From an uncultured Planctomycetaceae bacterium (lineage in GTDB: Bacteria > Planctomycetota > Planctomycetia > Planctomycetales > Planctomycetaceae), in the NCBI GenBank assembly GCA_937916515.1, contig CALFSX010000062.1:61406-125405 (forward strand): a DNA stretch of 64,000 nucleotides. Reading direction: 5' to 3'. The notes below the pieces were generated by a model. The model was given only the letters and a program-made list of their open reading frames with translations, did not search any database and was not told where the DNA came from. Positions 20,675-30,118 of this stretch are shown one piece after another; within the stretch, counting starts at the first letter, position 1; every line of letters starts with the position of its first letter. The position numbers and the translations under genes were made by a program.

Positions 20675-22424
20675 AGAGTGTTTTGAGTAAGTGTTGAACG
20701 CGAGACCGTTCGGGATTTGCTTCGACGTCCGCTTCTTTCAGGATCTCAGTGGCGTCCTGGACTCGTTCCTGTTGCAGTAGCGACAGGGCCTGGTTGATCA
20801 GCGTTGAGTACTTCCATTTTCCTTCTGGATACTGACGGCGATAGTTCAACAGTGTGATAATTGCCGTGCCGTATTCTTCTCGATCCATTTGGCAGAGTGC
20901 CGTCCAATACAGCGAATCGCCGGTCGAACTTTGATTCACTTCGCGGATCAACTCCGGAAACGGAATAGACATGATCGGTGGGTATCCATTTTGCTCTTGA
21001 ATCGCCTGAGGCACTCGAATTCTTAAAGCGTCCTGCATACTTGCGATTCGCACTTGTTGCAGTTGTTGAATGACGCCAGTGTCTGTCATACCTTGAATTT
21101 GGCTGACACGTGCTTTCAGAAGACCGTTGGAAGGCTTGCCGAACAGTTCGTCGCTGGATTCCATCATGCGTTCAAAGCTTTGCATCAGGCGTTGCTGGAC
21201 GTATGTCTGTCGCTCTGTGTCGGTTAGCTCTTCAGGAACGGTTGTCAGTTCTTCCGCGTTTTCCGGTGCAAAATCTTTGCGTTCGAAGGGAGCCTGAAAG
21301 GCCCGCATCATCTGTTTGACGTCCTTCTTTTGCTTCTGGTCGACTGAGTTTGATGCAATCACCTGCTGTTCAGGATACGGCCATAAAGCGATTTGTTCTG
21401 CCGTCCAAAGCCCATTGCCAGCTTCTTTGATGCGATCGACGAGAGGTGCAATTTTAGAAACACCGCCAGTTAGTTCTTCGAACAGAATGGCGGAATCTTC
21501 TGCCGCCAACTGTTCCTGCAGTACCAGCATGCGCGGGGCAAATGCAGATGTCTGCGCAATTAATTGAACGCCTGGCGATTTCCATCGATCGTGTTGGGCC
21601 AGATCGCTGACTGACAGAAAACTATTTTCAGTGGCATCTTCGGACTGCTCTTTTGTAATCGGTATCCCTGTCGCGGCATCAAAGACGATGCTGGTTGTTT
21701 CAAGGAATACGGCGACAAGCCAGTTGGCCGAATTCAATGAATCGCCCTCAACGGCTTCCTGCTGTGAACTAATGATTACGGCATCGATCTGCATTTGACG
21801 CAGTGCTTCGCCAAAGATCCACGCTCTGTCTTCCGGTGTGCCTCGACCGGTTAGCAGGATATCAAACAACGCCAGTGGAGGTCTGTTTTCCGTGGGGGAG
21901 ATGAGGCTCACATGCCGAACGATCCATTCAAAGACCGCGACGATCCGATTGGAGTCTGCGTGAGTCTCACCTTCTTCCAAAGAAGCTCCTGAATGCTCCG
22001 AAATTGCTTCGGTTAGATTTCTAAGCACGATGCAGTCGCGGATGTAGGCCCCATCATTGGCCGTGTATCGTCCGGCAGTTGCTCGCGCGCTGTCGCCGAC
22101 CATGGCCAGAGTGGCCTCGCTTAGTTCGATGGCTGCAACTTCATCCTTGGCACATGAAGATATCCAGGCGTTTAATCCATTGATCGACCGCTCCGGGTCT
22201 TCCTGCAATGCGACAGTTTCCGGATCAAGACGGCGAATGGCTGCAGCAAGTTTTTTGCGACAGCGTTCGGCTGCCGTTTCCGTTTGGGAGTCTGGTGTGC
22301 CTGCTGATTCTGTGGACTCAGTCGCTTCCCTGGAACCGCTGCAGCCTGCAGTTGCCAAACATAGGCTTAGAAAGAAAGCAAACGACGCTACACAAAGACG
22401 TTGAGATGCAGAGAACACAATCAA
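20673..22424 (-). CDS. Lipoprotein with transglutaminase-like and tetratricopeptide-like regions
   Basis: Lipobox-like LCLATAGC; IVAVFEWIVRHVSL...RAWIFGEALRQMQIDAVIIS; C-terminal repeat-like helices. Confidence 0.5.
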   Translation of the reverse strand: MIVFSASQRLCVASFAFFLSLCLATAGCSGSREATESTESAGTPDSQTETAAERCRKKLAAAIRRLDPETVALQEDPERSINGLNAWISSCAKDEVAAIELSEATLAMVGDSARATAGRYTANDGAYIRDCIVLRNLTEAISEHSGASLEEGETHADSNRIVAVFEWIVRHVSLISPTENRPPLALFDILLTGRGTPEDRAWIFGEALRQMQIDAVIISSQQEAVEGDSLNSANWLVAVFLETTSIVFDAATGIPITKEQSEDATENSFLSVSDLAQHDRWKSPGVQLIAQTSAFAPRMLVLQEQLAAEDSAILFEELTGGVSKIAPLVDRIKEAGNGLWTAEQIALWPYPEQQVIASNSVDQKQKKDVKQMMRAFQAPFERKDFAPENAEELTTVPEELTDTERQTYVQQRLMQSFERMMESSDELFGKPSNGLLKARVSQIQGMTDTGVIQQLQQVRIASMQDALRIRVPQAIQEQNGYPPIMSIPFPELIREVNQSSTGDSLYWTALCQMDREEYGTAIITLLNYRRQYPEGKWKYSTLINQALSLLQQERVQDATEILKEADVEANPERSRVQHLLKTL

Positions 22425-22492
22425 TTATCCCGGTTCGACAGATATTGAAGGGGCGGAAACAACGATCGGGCACACGGTCCATCGAGTGCGAA

Positions 22493-23332
22493 TCATAAGG
22501 CTATTACGGTTTCACGAAGTGTTGTCAGCTGCCTTACCAGTTGTTCAACACCTGCCAGTGAAACCATGTTCGGTCCATCACTTTTGGCGTTGTCCGGATC
22601 CGGATGAGTTTCGAAGAACACGGCATCACATCCGACGGCAACTGCAGCTCTGGCCAAAGGAGACACCATGTGCCGCTGTCCTCCGGTTGTTGCTCCGCCC
22701 GGGGTTTGTACGCTGTGAGTTGCGTCGTAAACCACCGGAACGCCAAACGACTTCATGATCGGAATACACCGGAAATCGTTAATCAATTGACCGTACCCGA
22801 ATGTTGTGCCGCGTTCCGTCAGCATCACACTGCGCAGACCGCGAGCCTCACACTTTCGTACGGCGTGAATCGTGTCTTCGGGGGCAACAAACTGCGGTTT
22901 CTTCACATTCACACAGATATTTCTGGCGACGGCTGCATCTGCTGCGGCCACTATCAGGTCAGTCTGGCGGGCCAGGAATGCGGGAATTTGAAGAATTGAG
23001 CAGACTTCTGCACAGGGGGCAGCGTGCGAGGCTTCGTGAATATCCGTCGTTGTGGGAAGCCCTGTTGCCTGCTTTACCTTTTCCAGTAGTTTCATGCCTT
23101 CGTCCAGACCGGGCCCGCGATAGCTATCAACGCTGGTGCGGTTGGCTTTGTCAAAGCTGGATTTGAAGACAATTTGCAGGCCCAATCGATCCTTTAGTTC
23201 CGCCAGAAATTCGGCAACCTGCATCACCATGGATTCCGACTCCATGACGCACGGGCCAGCGATCAGCAGCAAAGGCTGCCCTGTTCCGACCTTGTAATCT
23301 CCGATTTCGACGATTCTGTCTTCCATCTGCAT
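22493..23332 (-). CDS. kdsA: 3-deoxy-8-phosphooctulonate synthase
   Basis: [75 protein letters not shown]. Confidence 0.95.
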   Translation of the reverse strand: MQMEDRIVEIGDYKVGTGQPLLLIAGPCVMESESMVMQVAEFLAELKDRLGLQIVFKSSFDKANRTSVDSYRGPGLDEGMKLLEKVKQATGLPTTTDIHEASHAAPCAEVCSILQIPAFLARQTDLIVAAADAAVARNICVNVKKPQFVAPEDTIHAVRKCEARGLRSVMLTERGTTFGYGQLINDFRCIPIMKSFGVPVVYDATHSVQTPGGATTGGQRHMVSPLARAAVAVGCDAVFFETHPDPDNAKSDGPNMVSLAGVEQLVRQLTTLRETVIAL

Positions 23333-23614
23333 TCACTCCATCCGTGATTTTTTTACCGGTCAGCCGTTAAAAGCACCTGCACATCGCCAATTTTCGCACG
23401 CTATGGTACATCACTCGAAAACGCCAGTGAAGATGAGCATTTCAGTGATTCCGATTTGTATTCACTGGCTCAACATGTCTCTGTTCTCTGGTTTGAGTGT
23501 CTCCGTAAGCATAACCGAGGCCAGCCGAGTTCGACGAATCCCCCATTTTCCGTTGGCCGGAGGCCGGGAGACTTCGCCGCAAAATGTCCACTCAACCAGG
23601 CGGTGCTAAGCAGG

Positions 23615-25066
23615 CTACACTCGAACAGCTTCCGCTTCGCCCGCCAGGTCGCTTCTGTATTTGGACCGCACCGGTTCAATTTGTTCCGAGATGAAGGCGT
23701 CAACCTGCTCGGGCGCTCGCCCGATGTACTTGCGAGCATCCAGCGTGCCGGCAAGGTCGATGCCTTCAAATGCAGGATCCTTCTGAAGGCGGCTGATCAG
23801 GTCGTTTGGCAAAGCGTTCTGCTTCACTTCCGCAGCCGCCGCCTGGCTGTGAACTCGAATACTTTCGTGAAGGTCCTGACGATCGCCTCCGGCTCGAACG
23901 CCAGCCATCAGAATTTCTTCTGTCGCCATAAACGGAAGTTCTTCATTCAGGTGCTTTTCGATTGTCTTTGGGTAGACGACCATGCCATCTGTGATGTTAC
24001 GATACAAAATCAGGCACGCATCGATTGCCAGAAAAGACTGCGGCACGGCAAGTCGTCGAATCGCACTGTCGTCCAGGGTACGTTCCATCCACTGAGTGGC
24101 CATGGTTGCGTCTGTGCCCGCTTGCAGGCTCATCGCAAAACGAGCCAGCGCACACATGCGTTCGCTTCGCATGGGGTTGCGTTTGTACGCCATTGCGGAA
24201 GATCCAATCTGATTCTTTTCGAATGGCTCTTCCAGTTCTTTTTTGTGCTGAAGAATGCGAACGTCACTGCCCGCTTTATGGCAGGACTGTCCGATTCCGT
24301 TAAGTGTTGCCATCACCTGCGAATCAAACTTGCGCGAATAAGTCTGGCCCGTGACTGCATGACGGGCGGTGAAGCCCATCTTTTGTGTGACCAACTGATC
24401 CAGCTTTTCAACCTGAGCGTGATTGCCTTCAAACAGGCTCAAAAATGTGGCCTGGGTGCCAGTCGTCCCCTTGACGCCTCGAAAGCGAATTGTGTCAATG
24501 CGGTGCTGCAGTTCTTCAAGGTCCAGCAGCAGGTCCCAACACCAAAGAGTGGCCCGTTTGCCAACGGTTGTTGGCTGAGCTGCCTGCAGGTGCGTAAAGC
24601 CAAGGCACGGAAGATCACGATATTGAACGGCGAATTTCGCCAATTGATCAATGACCTGCACAAGTCGTTTTCGCGTGACAAGCAGGCTTTCTTTGATCTG
24701 CAGTAGTTCCGAGTTGTCGGTGACATAACAACTGGTTGCACCCAGATGAATGATCGGCTTGGCAGCGGGACACTGCGTGGCCCAGGTTTCAACATGAGCC
24801 ATTACGTCGTGGCGTCGTTCAAGTTCAAACTTCGCGGCCATTTCGAAGTCGATATCGTCAACCGTCGCCTTCATTTCAGCCAGTTGCTGATCGGTTATTG
24901 GAAGTCCCAGTTCCTGCTGAGATTCCGCCAGGGCAATCCACAGGCGACGCCAGGTTGAATGCTTCTTTTGAGCCGACCAGATGCACGCCATTTCTCGAGA
25001 TGCGTAACGCGTAATCAGAGGGTTTTCATAAATATCGTGAGACAATGGACGTTCCTTTTGATTCAT
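23615..25066 (-). CDS. purB: Adenylosuccinate lyase
   Basis: [55 protein letters not shown] signature. Confidence 0.93.
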   Translation of the reverse strand: MNQKERPLSHDIYENPLITRYASREMACIWSAQKKHSTWRRLWIALAESQQELGLPITDQQLAEMKATVDDIDFEMAAKFELERRHDVMAHVETWATQCPAAKPIIHLGATSCYVTDNSELLQIKESLLVTRKRLVQVIDQLAKFAVQYRDLPCLGFTHLQAAQPTTVGKRATLWCWDLLLDLEELQHRIDTIRFRGVKGTTGTQATFLSLFEGNHAQVEKLDQLVTQKMGFTARHAVTGQTYSRKFDSQVMATLNGIGQSCHKAGSDVRILQHKKELEEPFEKNQIGSSAMAYKRNPMRSERMCALARFAMSLQAGTDATMATQWMERTLDDSAIRRLAVPQSFLAIDACLILYRNITDGMVVYPKTIEKHLNEELPFMATEEILMAGVRAGGDRQDLHESIRVHSQAAAAEVKQNALPNDLISRLQKDPAFEGIDLAGTLDARKYIGRAPEQVDAFISEQIEPVRSKYRSDLAGEAEAVRV

Positions 25067-25265
25067 ACCAACGAGGCACTGCCTCTAACCGACATAACTG
25101 CCGCCGGAAAAGGCGACGACACTGTATTACTGATTGACGCGATAAAGACTGACGACGGTGTTACTTGTCGCTGACGAATTTGTTTTCGTCAACGACGGTT
25201 GTGTTTGTACGTTTTGCTTTTGGAATCAGCCGTTTCGGATGGCGGACGATTTTGCAGCAACTCAA

Positions 25266-25931
25266 TCACACGCGTTCAACGCGGATCGTCTGCGCAGCTT
25301 TCAGGCCTACAGTAAACTGCTGTCCGTCGATGTCTGCTCGCACAACACCCGCATCTTCGCTGTTTTCGATGATGTGACCAACCGCTCCCAGCTGAAATCC
25401 GGATTCTGAGAGATACCGCAGAAAATCCGGCTGCTGGTTGACAACTCGTACAAATCGAACGTCGCTGCCGATTTCGCAATCGCAAAGTGCCAAAGCGTCC
25501 GACAGGTCACTGCGCATCTGCCCGTCAGCAGCCGGGATGGGAGACCCGTGAGGATCGGCTTCCGGGTGTCCCAGAAAATCGTCGATGCGATCGATGAGAA
25601 ATTCGCTGACAGCGTGTTCCAGTTCTTCCGCTTCTTCGTGGACCTGATCCCAGGTCAGGTTCAGCGTGTCGTGCAGAAAAAGCTCGATCAATCGGTGTCG
25701 TCTAAGCATGCGCATCGCCAGCTTTCGGCCAGCTTCGGTAAGTTCGACACCTTCGTAGCGGATGTAGCTGACGAGTCCTGATTCAGATAGCGTTTTCAGC
25801 ATACTGGTGACGCTGCCCGGAGAAACTCCCAGTCGCGCGGCCAAAGCTCCGGGTGACACCAGAGGCTGCCCGGATTTTTGCTGTGCCTGCAACACAGCCT
25901 TCACGTAATTTTCGACGGTTAAGCTTGCCAT
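25266..25931 (-). CDS. DtxR/MntR family metal-dependent transcriptional regulator with FeoA-like C-terminal domain
   Basis: ENYVKAVLQAQQKSGQPLVSPGALAARLGVSPGSVTSMLKTLSESGLVSYIRYEGVELTEAGRKLA; EEAEELEHAVS. Confidence 0.88.
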   Translation of the reverse strand: MASLTVENYVKAVLQAQQKSGQPLVSPGALAARLGVSPGSVTSMLKTLSESGLVSYIRYEGVELTEAGRKLAMRMLRRHRLIELFLHDTLNLTWDQVHEEAEELEHAVSEFLIDRIDDFLGHPEADPHGSPIPAADGQMRSDLSDALALCDCEIGSDVRFVRVVNQQPDFLRYLSESGFQLGAVGHIIENSEDAGVVRADIDGQQFTVGLKAAQTIRVERV

Positions 25932-26051
25932 ATCGGAATTGTTTCCGAAGCACGGGTGTGTTGACTATTCCCACACGGAAAATTTTCGAACTCCGTCACG
26001 AATCGTGCTCGTGGTTGAACCCGCGATGGTGTGTTGTAACCGCCAAACGGT

Positions 26052-26609
26052 TTAATCACCAAACAGATCGCTGACGTCCAGCCTGGCTTGCGGCGCGACC
26101 ATAGGAGCGATCTGTTCGCCTTTGCTGGCGACCGAACGATCTGTGTATTGCGTACCAACCGGCTGGCGAAACACATGAACGCAGGCCGAGCCAGCATCCA
26201 CAATCCAGTACTCAACAATTCCAGCCTCAGCATACAATTCGGCCTTCTCGTGAAGATCGCTGTGCAGACTGCTGTAGAACACTTCAATCGCAAGTTTGAC
26301 GTCCGACGCCGACGGGTGCGATTCGCGGTATCGAGCATTTCGCAACCACATGAGGTCGGGTTCGGGGCGACTGGCAAGTTCAGCAAGATTTAGTCCGGTT
26401 TGCGATGTCACCAGCAGCGACACTTTAGCAACTTCCAGTGCCGACCAATTAGTGAGGTACACAATCAGTCCGTCGTGAATCGGCCCTGCTGGGTTCATTT
26501 CTCGCAGTTCTCCCCGAATCAGCTCGATCTTTCGCTGTAGATGGTCGAACGCACCGCATTCAATCATCCGGTCGAATTCTTCCGTTGTCAGATGTAACGC
26601 TGTGCTCAT
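26052..26609 (-). CDS. Uma2 family (DUF820) restriction-endonuclease-fold protein
   Basis: MTTEEFDRMIECGAF...KIELIRGELREMNPAG; PEPDLMWL; KLAIEVFYSS; EYWIVDA. Confidence 0.85.
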   Translation of the reverse strand: MSTALHLTTEEFDRMIECGAFDHLQRKIELIRGELREMNPAGPIHDGLIVYLTNWSALEVAKVSLLVTSQTGLNLAELASRPEPDLMWLRNARYRESHPSASDVKLAIEVFYSSLHSDLHEKAELYAEAGIVEYWIVDAGSACVHVFRQPVGTQYTDRSVASKGEQIAPMVAPQARLDVSDLFGD

Positions 26610-26734
26610 GTGAGTTCCCCGCGATCAGCCAGTTTGTGGCTTCTCTATTCTAAATCGCTAATTACCGATGCGAAAGTTGTTTTTCGAATCCGCTGCTCGA
26701 ATAGCAAACAGAACATTCGCGATAAACGGCCAGC

Positions 26735-26771
26735 GGCCTGATTCACTTCTTATGTTTATGTGAATCAGGCC
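26735..26771 (-). terminator. Hairpin downstream of glyS, possible terminator
   Basis: GGCCTGATTCAC (26735-26746) / GTGAATCAGGCC (26760-26771), 12-bp perfect stem; no good T-tract. Confidence 0.5.
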
Positions 26772-26785
26772 ATTTGGCCGTAGGC

Positions 26786-28465
26786 TTACGAAGCGTTCAG
26801 GCGGCTGGTCACCTCTTCGACCACCTTGTCGATTGAGATGCGTTCCTGCTTCAGTGAATCGCGATCACGAATGGTGACGGTGCCATCGGTCATCGTGTCT
26901 CCATCCACGGTGATGCAGTATGGTGTGCCGATTTCATCCTGACGACGATAGCGTCGGCCAATGGCTCCCTGTTGATCAAATTGGCAGCTTAGTCCGGCAG
27001 CTTTCAATGCGCCAAAGATCTCCGCCGCTTTCTCCGGCATGCCTTCCTTTTTGATCAATGGGAATACGGCCGCTTTTACAGGGGCCAGCCGAGGATGAAA
27101 TTTCATCACGACACGTTCCTGCATTTCGCCTTTTTCATCGGGTTGCTTGTCTTCGTGATAGGCTTCGCAGATGAACGCCAAAGTCGCTCGATCCGCACCC
27201 GCAGAAGGTTCGATGACGTGAGGCAAAAATCGTTCTTTTGCCTGGTCGTCAAAGTATGTCAAGTCCTTACCGCTGCCTCGATGTTTTGGCTTGCCGTGTT
27301 CGTTCAATTCAACTTCCAGTTCGCCAGCCGCATTTTTGGTCAGCTTGCCTTCCATGTGCGATCGCAGGTCAAAGTCGCCTCTGTGAGCGATCCCTTCCAG
27401 TTCGCCGAATTCCCCTTCGTCCAGGAATGGAAAGGCGTATTCGATGTCGGCTGTTCCCACTGAATAATGGGCCAACTCTTCGGCGTGATGATCTCGCAAA
27501 ATCAATCTGTCCTGGCTGACGCCAAGTCCCAGATACCACTGATAACGACGGTCTCGCCAATACGTGTACCAGCCAGTGGATTCGTCCGGTCGGCAGAAGA
27601 ACTCGATTTCCATCTGTTCGAATTCACGAGATCGGAAGGTGAAGTTTCTGGGTGTGATTTCGTTGCGGAAGCTTTTGCCGACCTGGCAAATTCCGAACGG
27701 AAGTTTCACTCGACTGCTGTCGACCACGTTTTTGAAGTTGACGAAGATTCCCTGAGCCGTTTCAGGACGCAAAAACGCAGCATCGTCGTCTGTGCCCAGT
27801 GCTCCGATGATAGTTTTCATCATCAGATTGAATTCACGAGGGGCCGTCAGCGTTCCGGCTTTCTGTGCTCCAGGAGCAACCACGTTGACGAACTCAGCAA
27901 CGTCGATTTGGTCCAGAGTCGTTGCTTCACCGTGCCACTGCAGCTTGTCTGCGTATTTCTTCTTTTGTCCAAATGCACGCAGGGCTTCGGAAGTCAGGTC
28001 ATCGTGAAAATCTTCCGCCGTGGATGTTACCATCACTGTTGCCAGCTCAACGTCTGTTTCGTCCTGCTTGACCGTCTGGCCTTCAAACGAAACGGAACGC
28101 ACTCGCATCTGATCCAGGCGATAGCGACTTTTGGTGGCTTTACAGTCGACCATCATGTCGTGAAACAAGTCGTAATGGCCGGAACATTTCCAGACCTGAG
28201 GATTCATAATCAGCGCGGTTTCCACGCCAACCATCTGATAGCTGGAAGGAGCACCCTGTGGAGCGATCAGTTCATTGTGAGCGGAAACCATGTCGTGGTA
28301 CCAGCTGTCGCGCACATTGCGTTTCAGTTCTGTTCCCAGTGGACCGTAGTCCCAAAAGCCGTTCTGTCCGCCATAGATTTCGGAGTTTTGAAAAATGAAA
28401 CCTCGGCGTTTGCACAACGCCACAATCTTGTCCATGGAACGACTCATAATGTCATCTGCCTTCAT
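26786..28465 (-). CDS. glyS: Glycine--tRNA ligase (single-chain type)
   Basis: FIFQNSEIYGGQNGFWDYGPLG; LRPETAQGIFVNFKNV; start chosen at MKADDIMSRSMDK within the ORF opening at 28546. Confidence 0.92.
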   Translation of the reverse strand: MKADDIMSRSMDKIVALCKRRGFIFQNSEIYGGQNGFWDYGPLGTELKRNVRDSWYHDMVSAHNELIAPQGAPSSYQMVGVETALIMNPQVWKCSGHYDLFHDMMVDCKATKSRYRLDQMRVRSVSFEGQTVKQDETDVELATVMVTSTAEDFHDDLTSEALRAFGQKKKYADKLQWHGEATTLDQIDVAEFVNVVAPGAQKAGTLTAPREFNLMMKTIIGALGTDDDAAFLRPETAQGIFVNFKNVVDSSRVKLPFGICQVGKSFRNEITPRNFTFRSREFEQMEIEFFCRPDESTGWYTYWRDRRYQWYLGLGVSQDRLILRDHHAEELAHYSVGTADIEYAFPFLDEGEFGELEGIAHRGDFDLRSHMEGKLTKNAAGELEVELNEHGKPKHRGSGKDLTYFDDQAKERFLPHVIEPSAGADRATLAFICEAYHEDKQPDEKGEMQERVVMKFHPRLAPVKAAVFPLIKKEGMPEKAAEIFGALKAAGLSCQFDQQGAIGRRYRRQDEIGTPYCITVDGDTMTDGTVTIRDRDSLKQERISIDKVVEEVTSRLNAS

Positions 28466-28744
28466 TAACAAAAGAAGATCCCTGCTGGGTGCAGCGATCT
28501 GTGGAAATCGGCCAGTTTGCCGATCGGGGAGATTGTAGGAACCCACAGTTTTGCCGCAATCTCAGAAGCGGAATACGGGCCATGACTCTCGGACACGACT
28601 AAGCTTTTGGGGTTCTTAAATGTGCCGATTACATAAAGCTACAGGTGAAAACAGCCGCCAAACTGAATAGTTGGCGGGCTGCGTCACCGGCCTGTTCATT
28701 TGTCGTCACCGCTGAATCAGCGAGTTTACGGTGTTTTTCTGAAC

Positions 28745-28832
28745 CTCAGAGAACACCAAGGACGCAGAGAAAAAGAGAAATGGTTAATGAACCATTGCGA
28801 TGCAACTCTGCGTTTTCTGTGCCCTTGGTGGG
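28745..28832. repeat. Imperfect palindromic intergenic element
   Basis: CACCAAGG (28754-28761) / CCTTGGTG (28823-28830) with purine-rich imperfect arms and inner ATGGTT-aatg-AACCAT (28780-28795). Confidence 0.6.
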
Positions 28833-28943
28833 TTAGACTTCATTTATTGCAGCGAACATGTTCACGTAGTGTCAAGTTTTCTGAGCGACGTAGTCGAGGT
28901 TCCAAGCGGCAGCTCGAATGGCCTGAGGCACGGTCTCGCTGGA

Positions 28944-29085
28944 GTCTTACTTAAAACGATGCACGCACCTTGCGCCAAGGTTGGTCGTAGCGACAACGGA
29001 GCGTCTCAGCGATTTGAACGTCCTGCGTTTGTCTGCGTGCCACGGCACTGAGGCAAGGGCGAAGCTCTTGTTAGATCCCATGCAC
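28944..29085 (+). repeat. Dispersed intergenic repeat, copy A
   Basis: Begins GTCTTA..TTAAAACGATGC, contains CTGCGTGCCACGGCACTGAGGCAAGGGCGAAGCTCTTGT, ends ATGCAC as copy B does. Confidence 0.7.
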
Positions 29086-29125
29086 GACCGAACCTCGCTG
29101 CCAGTTCGAAACTCAAGCCTGAGAT

Positions 29126-30028
29126 TCACGCGGCATCCGCGATTTGGGACTTGGCAACTGATTCGCAGGATGTTGCACCTTTGAGTTGTTGCAGGCGCAA
29201 ATTTTCTTCCGCCTGCAGTATTGCCAGCCGTTTCTTTTTTTTGCGGCTGAACCCATTGGCAAAGTCGATGAGGCTTGGTACGAACCGTTTCATTTGAAAC
29301 AATCCGTGGGCCATCGGAGTAATTACGACCTGTCGCTTGTTGCGCCGGATGGCGTTAATCGTCAGTGAAGCCACTCGTTCTGCAGATGCACATAACCAGT
29401 TGGGAGGCGTTGGCACTTTGCTGCCTTCACGGCCACTGGCTGCGGCTTCATACAGGTTTGTCTTGACTGGCCCCGGACAGATTGCGCTCACGCCGACTCC
29501 CTTGCGATTGTATTCGGCTCGCAGAGCTTCAGTGAATCCGATCAGCCCAAACTTGCTGGTGTGGTAGGCCGTAAATCTGCCACCGGCAACAATTCCGCTG
29601 ATGCTGCACATGTTGGCAATATGGGCGTCCGGGCGAGTCAGCAATTGGGGCAGGAAATGGTTTGTGATTTGAATAGGAGCCAGCAGATTGATGTTCATCA
29701 GCCAGTTCCACTGTTGCTGAGTCATCGTGTCGGTCGGCCCGTAATAGGCGACGCCCGCATTGTTGATTAAAACGTCGATGACGTCGCAACGCTTGTCGAA
29801 GTCGGCAAGCGTTTTTGAGACCTGAGCGGCATTCGAAAGGTCGCAAGTATGAGTCAGTACTCGAACGCCTTGCGCGGCTGCTTCTTCGGCGACTGTGTTC
29901 AACCCCTTTTCATCGACGTCGACCAGGTAAAGATTGCATTTCAGTTGAGCCAGTTGAAGTGCAAGTTCACGACCGATGCCGGAGGCCGCACCTGTTAGAA
30001 AAACGCTTTTGTTTTCGAACGACTTCAT
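29126..30028 (-). CDS. Short-chain dehydrogenase/reductase
   Basis: VFLTGAASGIGRELA; INNAGVAYYG; SISGIVAGGRFTAYHTSKFGLIGFTEAL. Confidence 0.92.
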   Translation of the reverse strand: MKSFENKSVFLTGAASGIGRELALQLAQLKCNLYLVDVDEKGLNTVAEEAAAQGVRVLTHTCDLSNAAQVSKTLADFDKRCDVIDVLINNAGVAYYGPTDTMTQQQWNWLMNINLLAPIQITNHFLPQLLTRPDAHIANMCSISGIVAGGRFTAYHTSKFGLIGFTEALRAEYNRKGVGVSAICPGPVKTNLYEAAASGREGSKVPTPPNWLCASAERVASLTINAIRRNKRQVVITPMAHGLFQMKRFVPSLIDFANGFSRKKKKRLAILQAEENLRLQQLKGATSCESVAKSQIADAA

Positions 30029-30118
30029 CGAAATTCCCTTCTCGAATGGTCCGCAGACTGTCTGCTGGCAGCTGCGATTGTATCACATCGACGTCTTCGT
30101 CGGGAGTGGTGAATTGGC

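Noticed and set aside
23456-24706. 416-aa plus-strand ORF
   Set aside because: Antisense to purB, which is clearly coding on the minus strand; no recognisable family
27467-28468. 333-aa plus-strand ORF
   Set aside because: Antisense to the glyS coding region; a codon-bias shadow ORF
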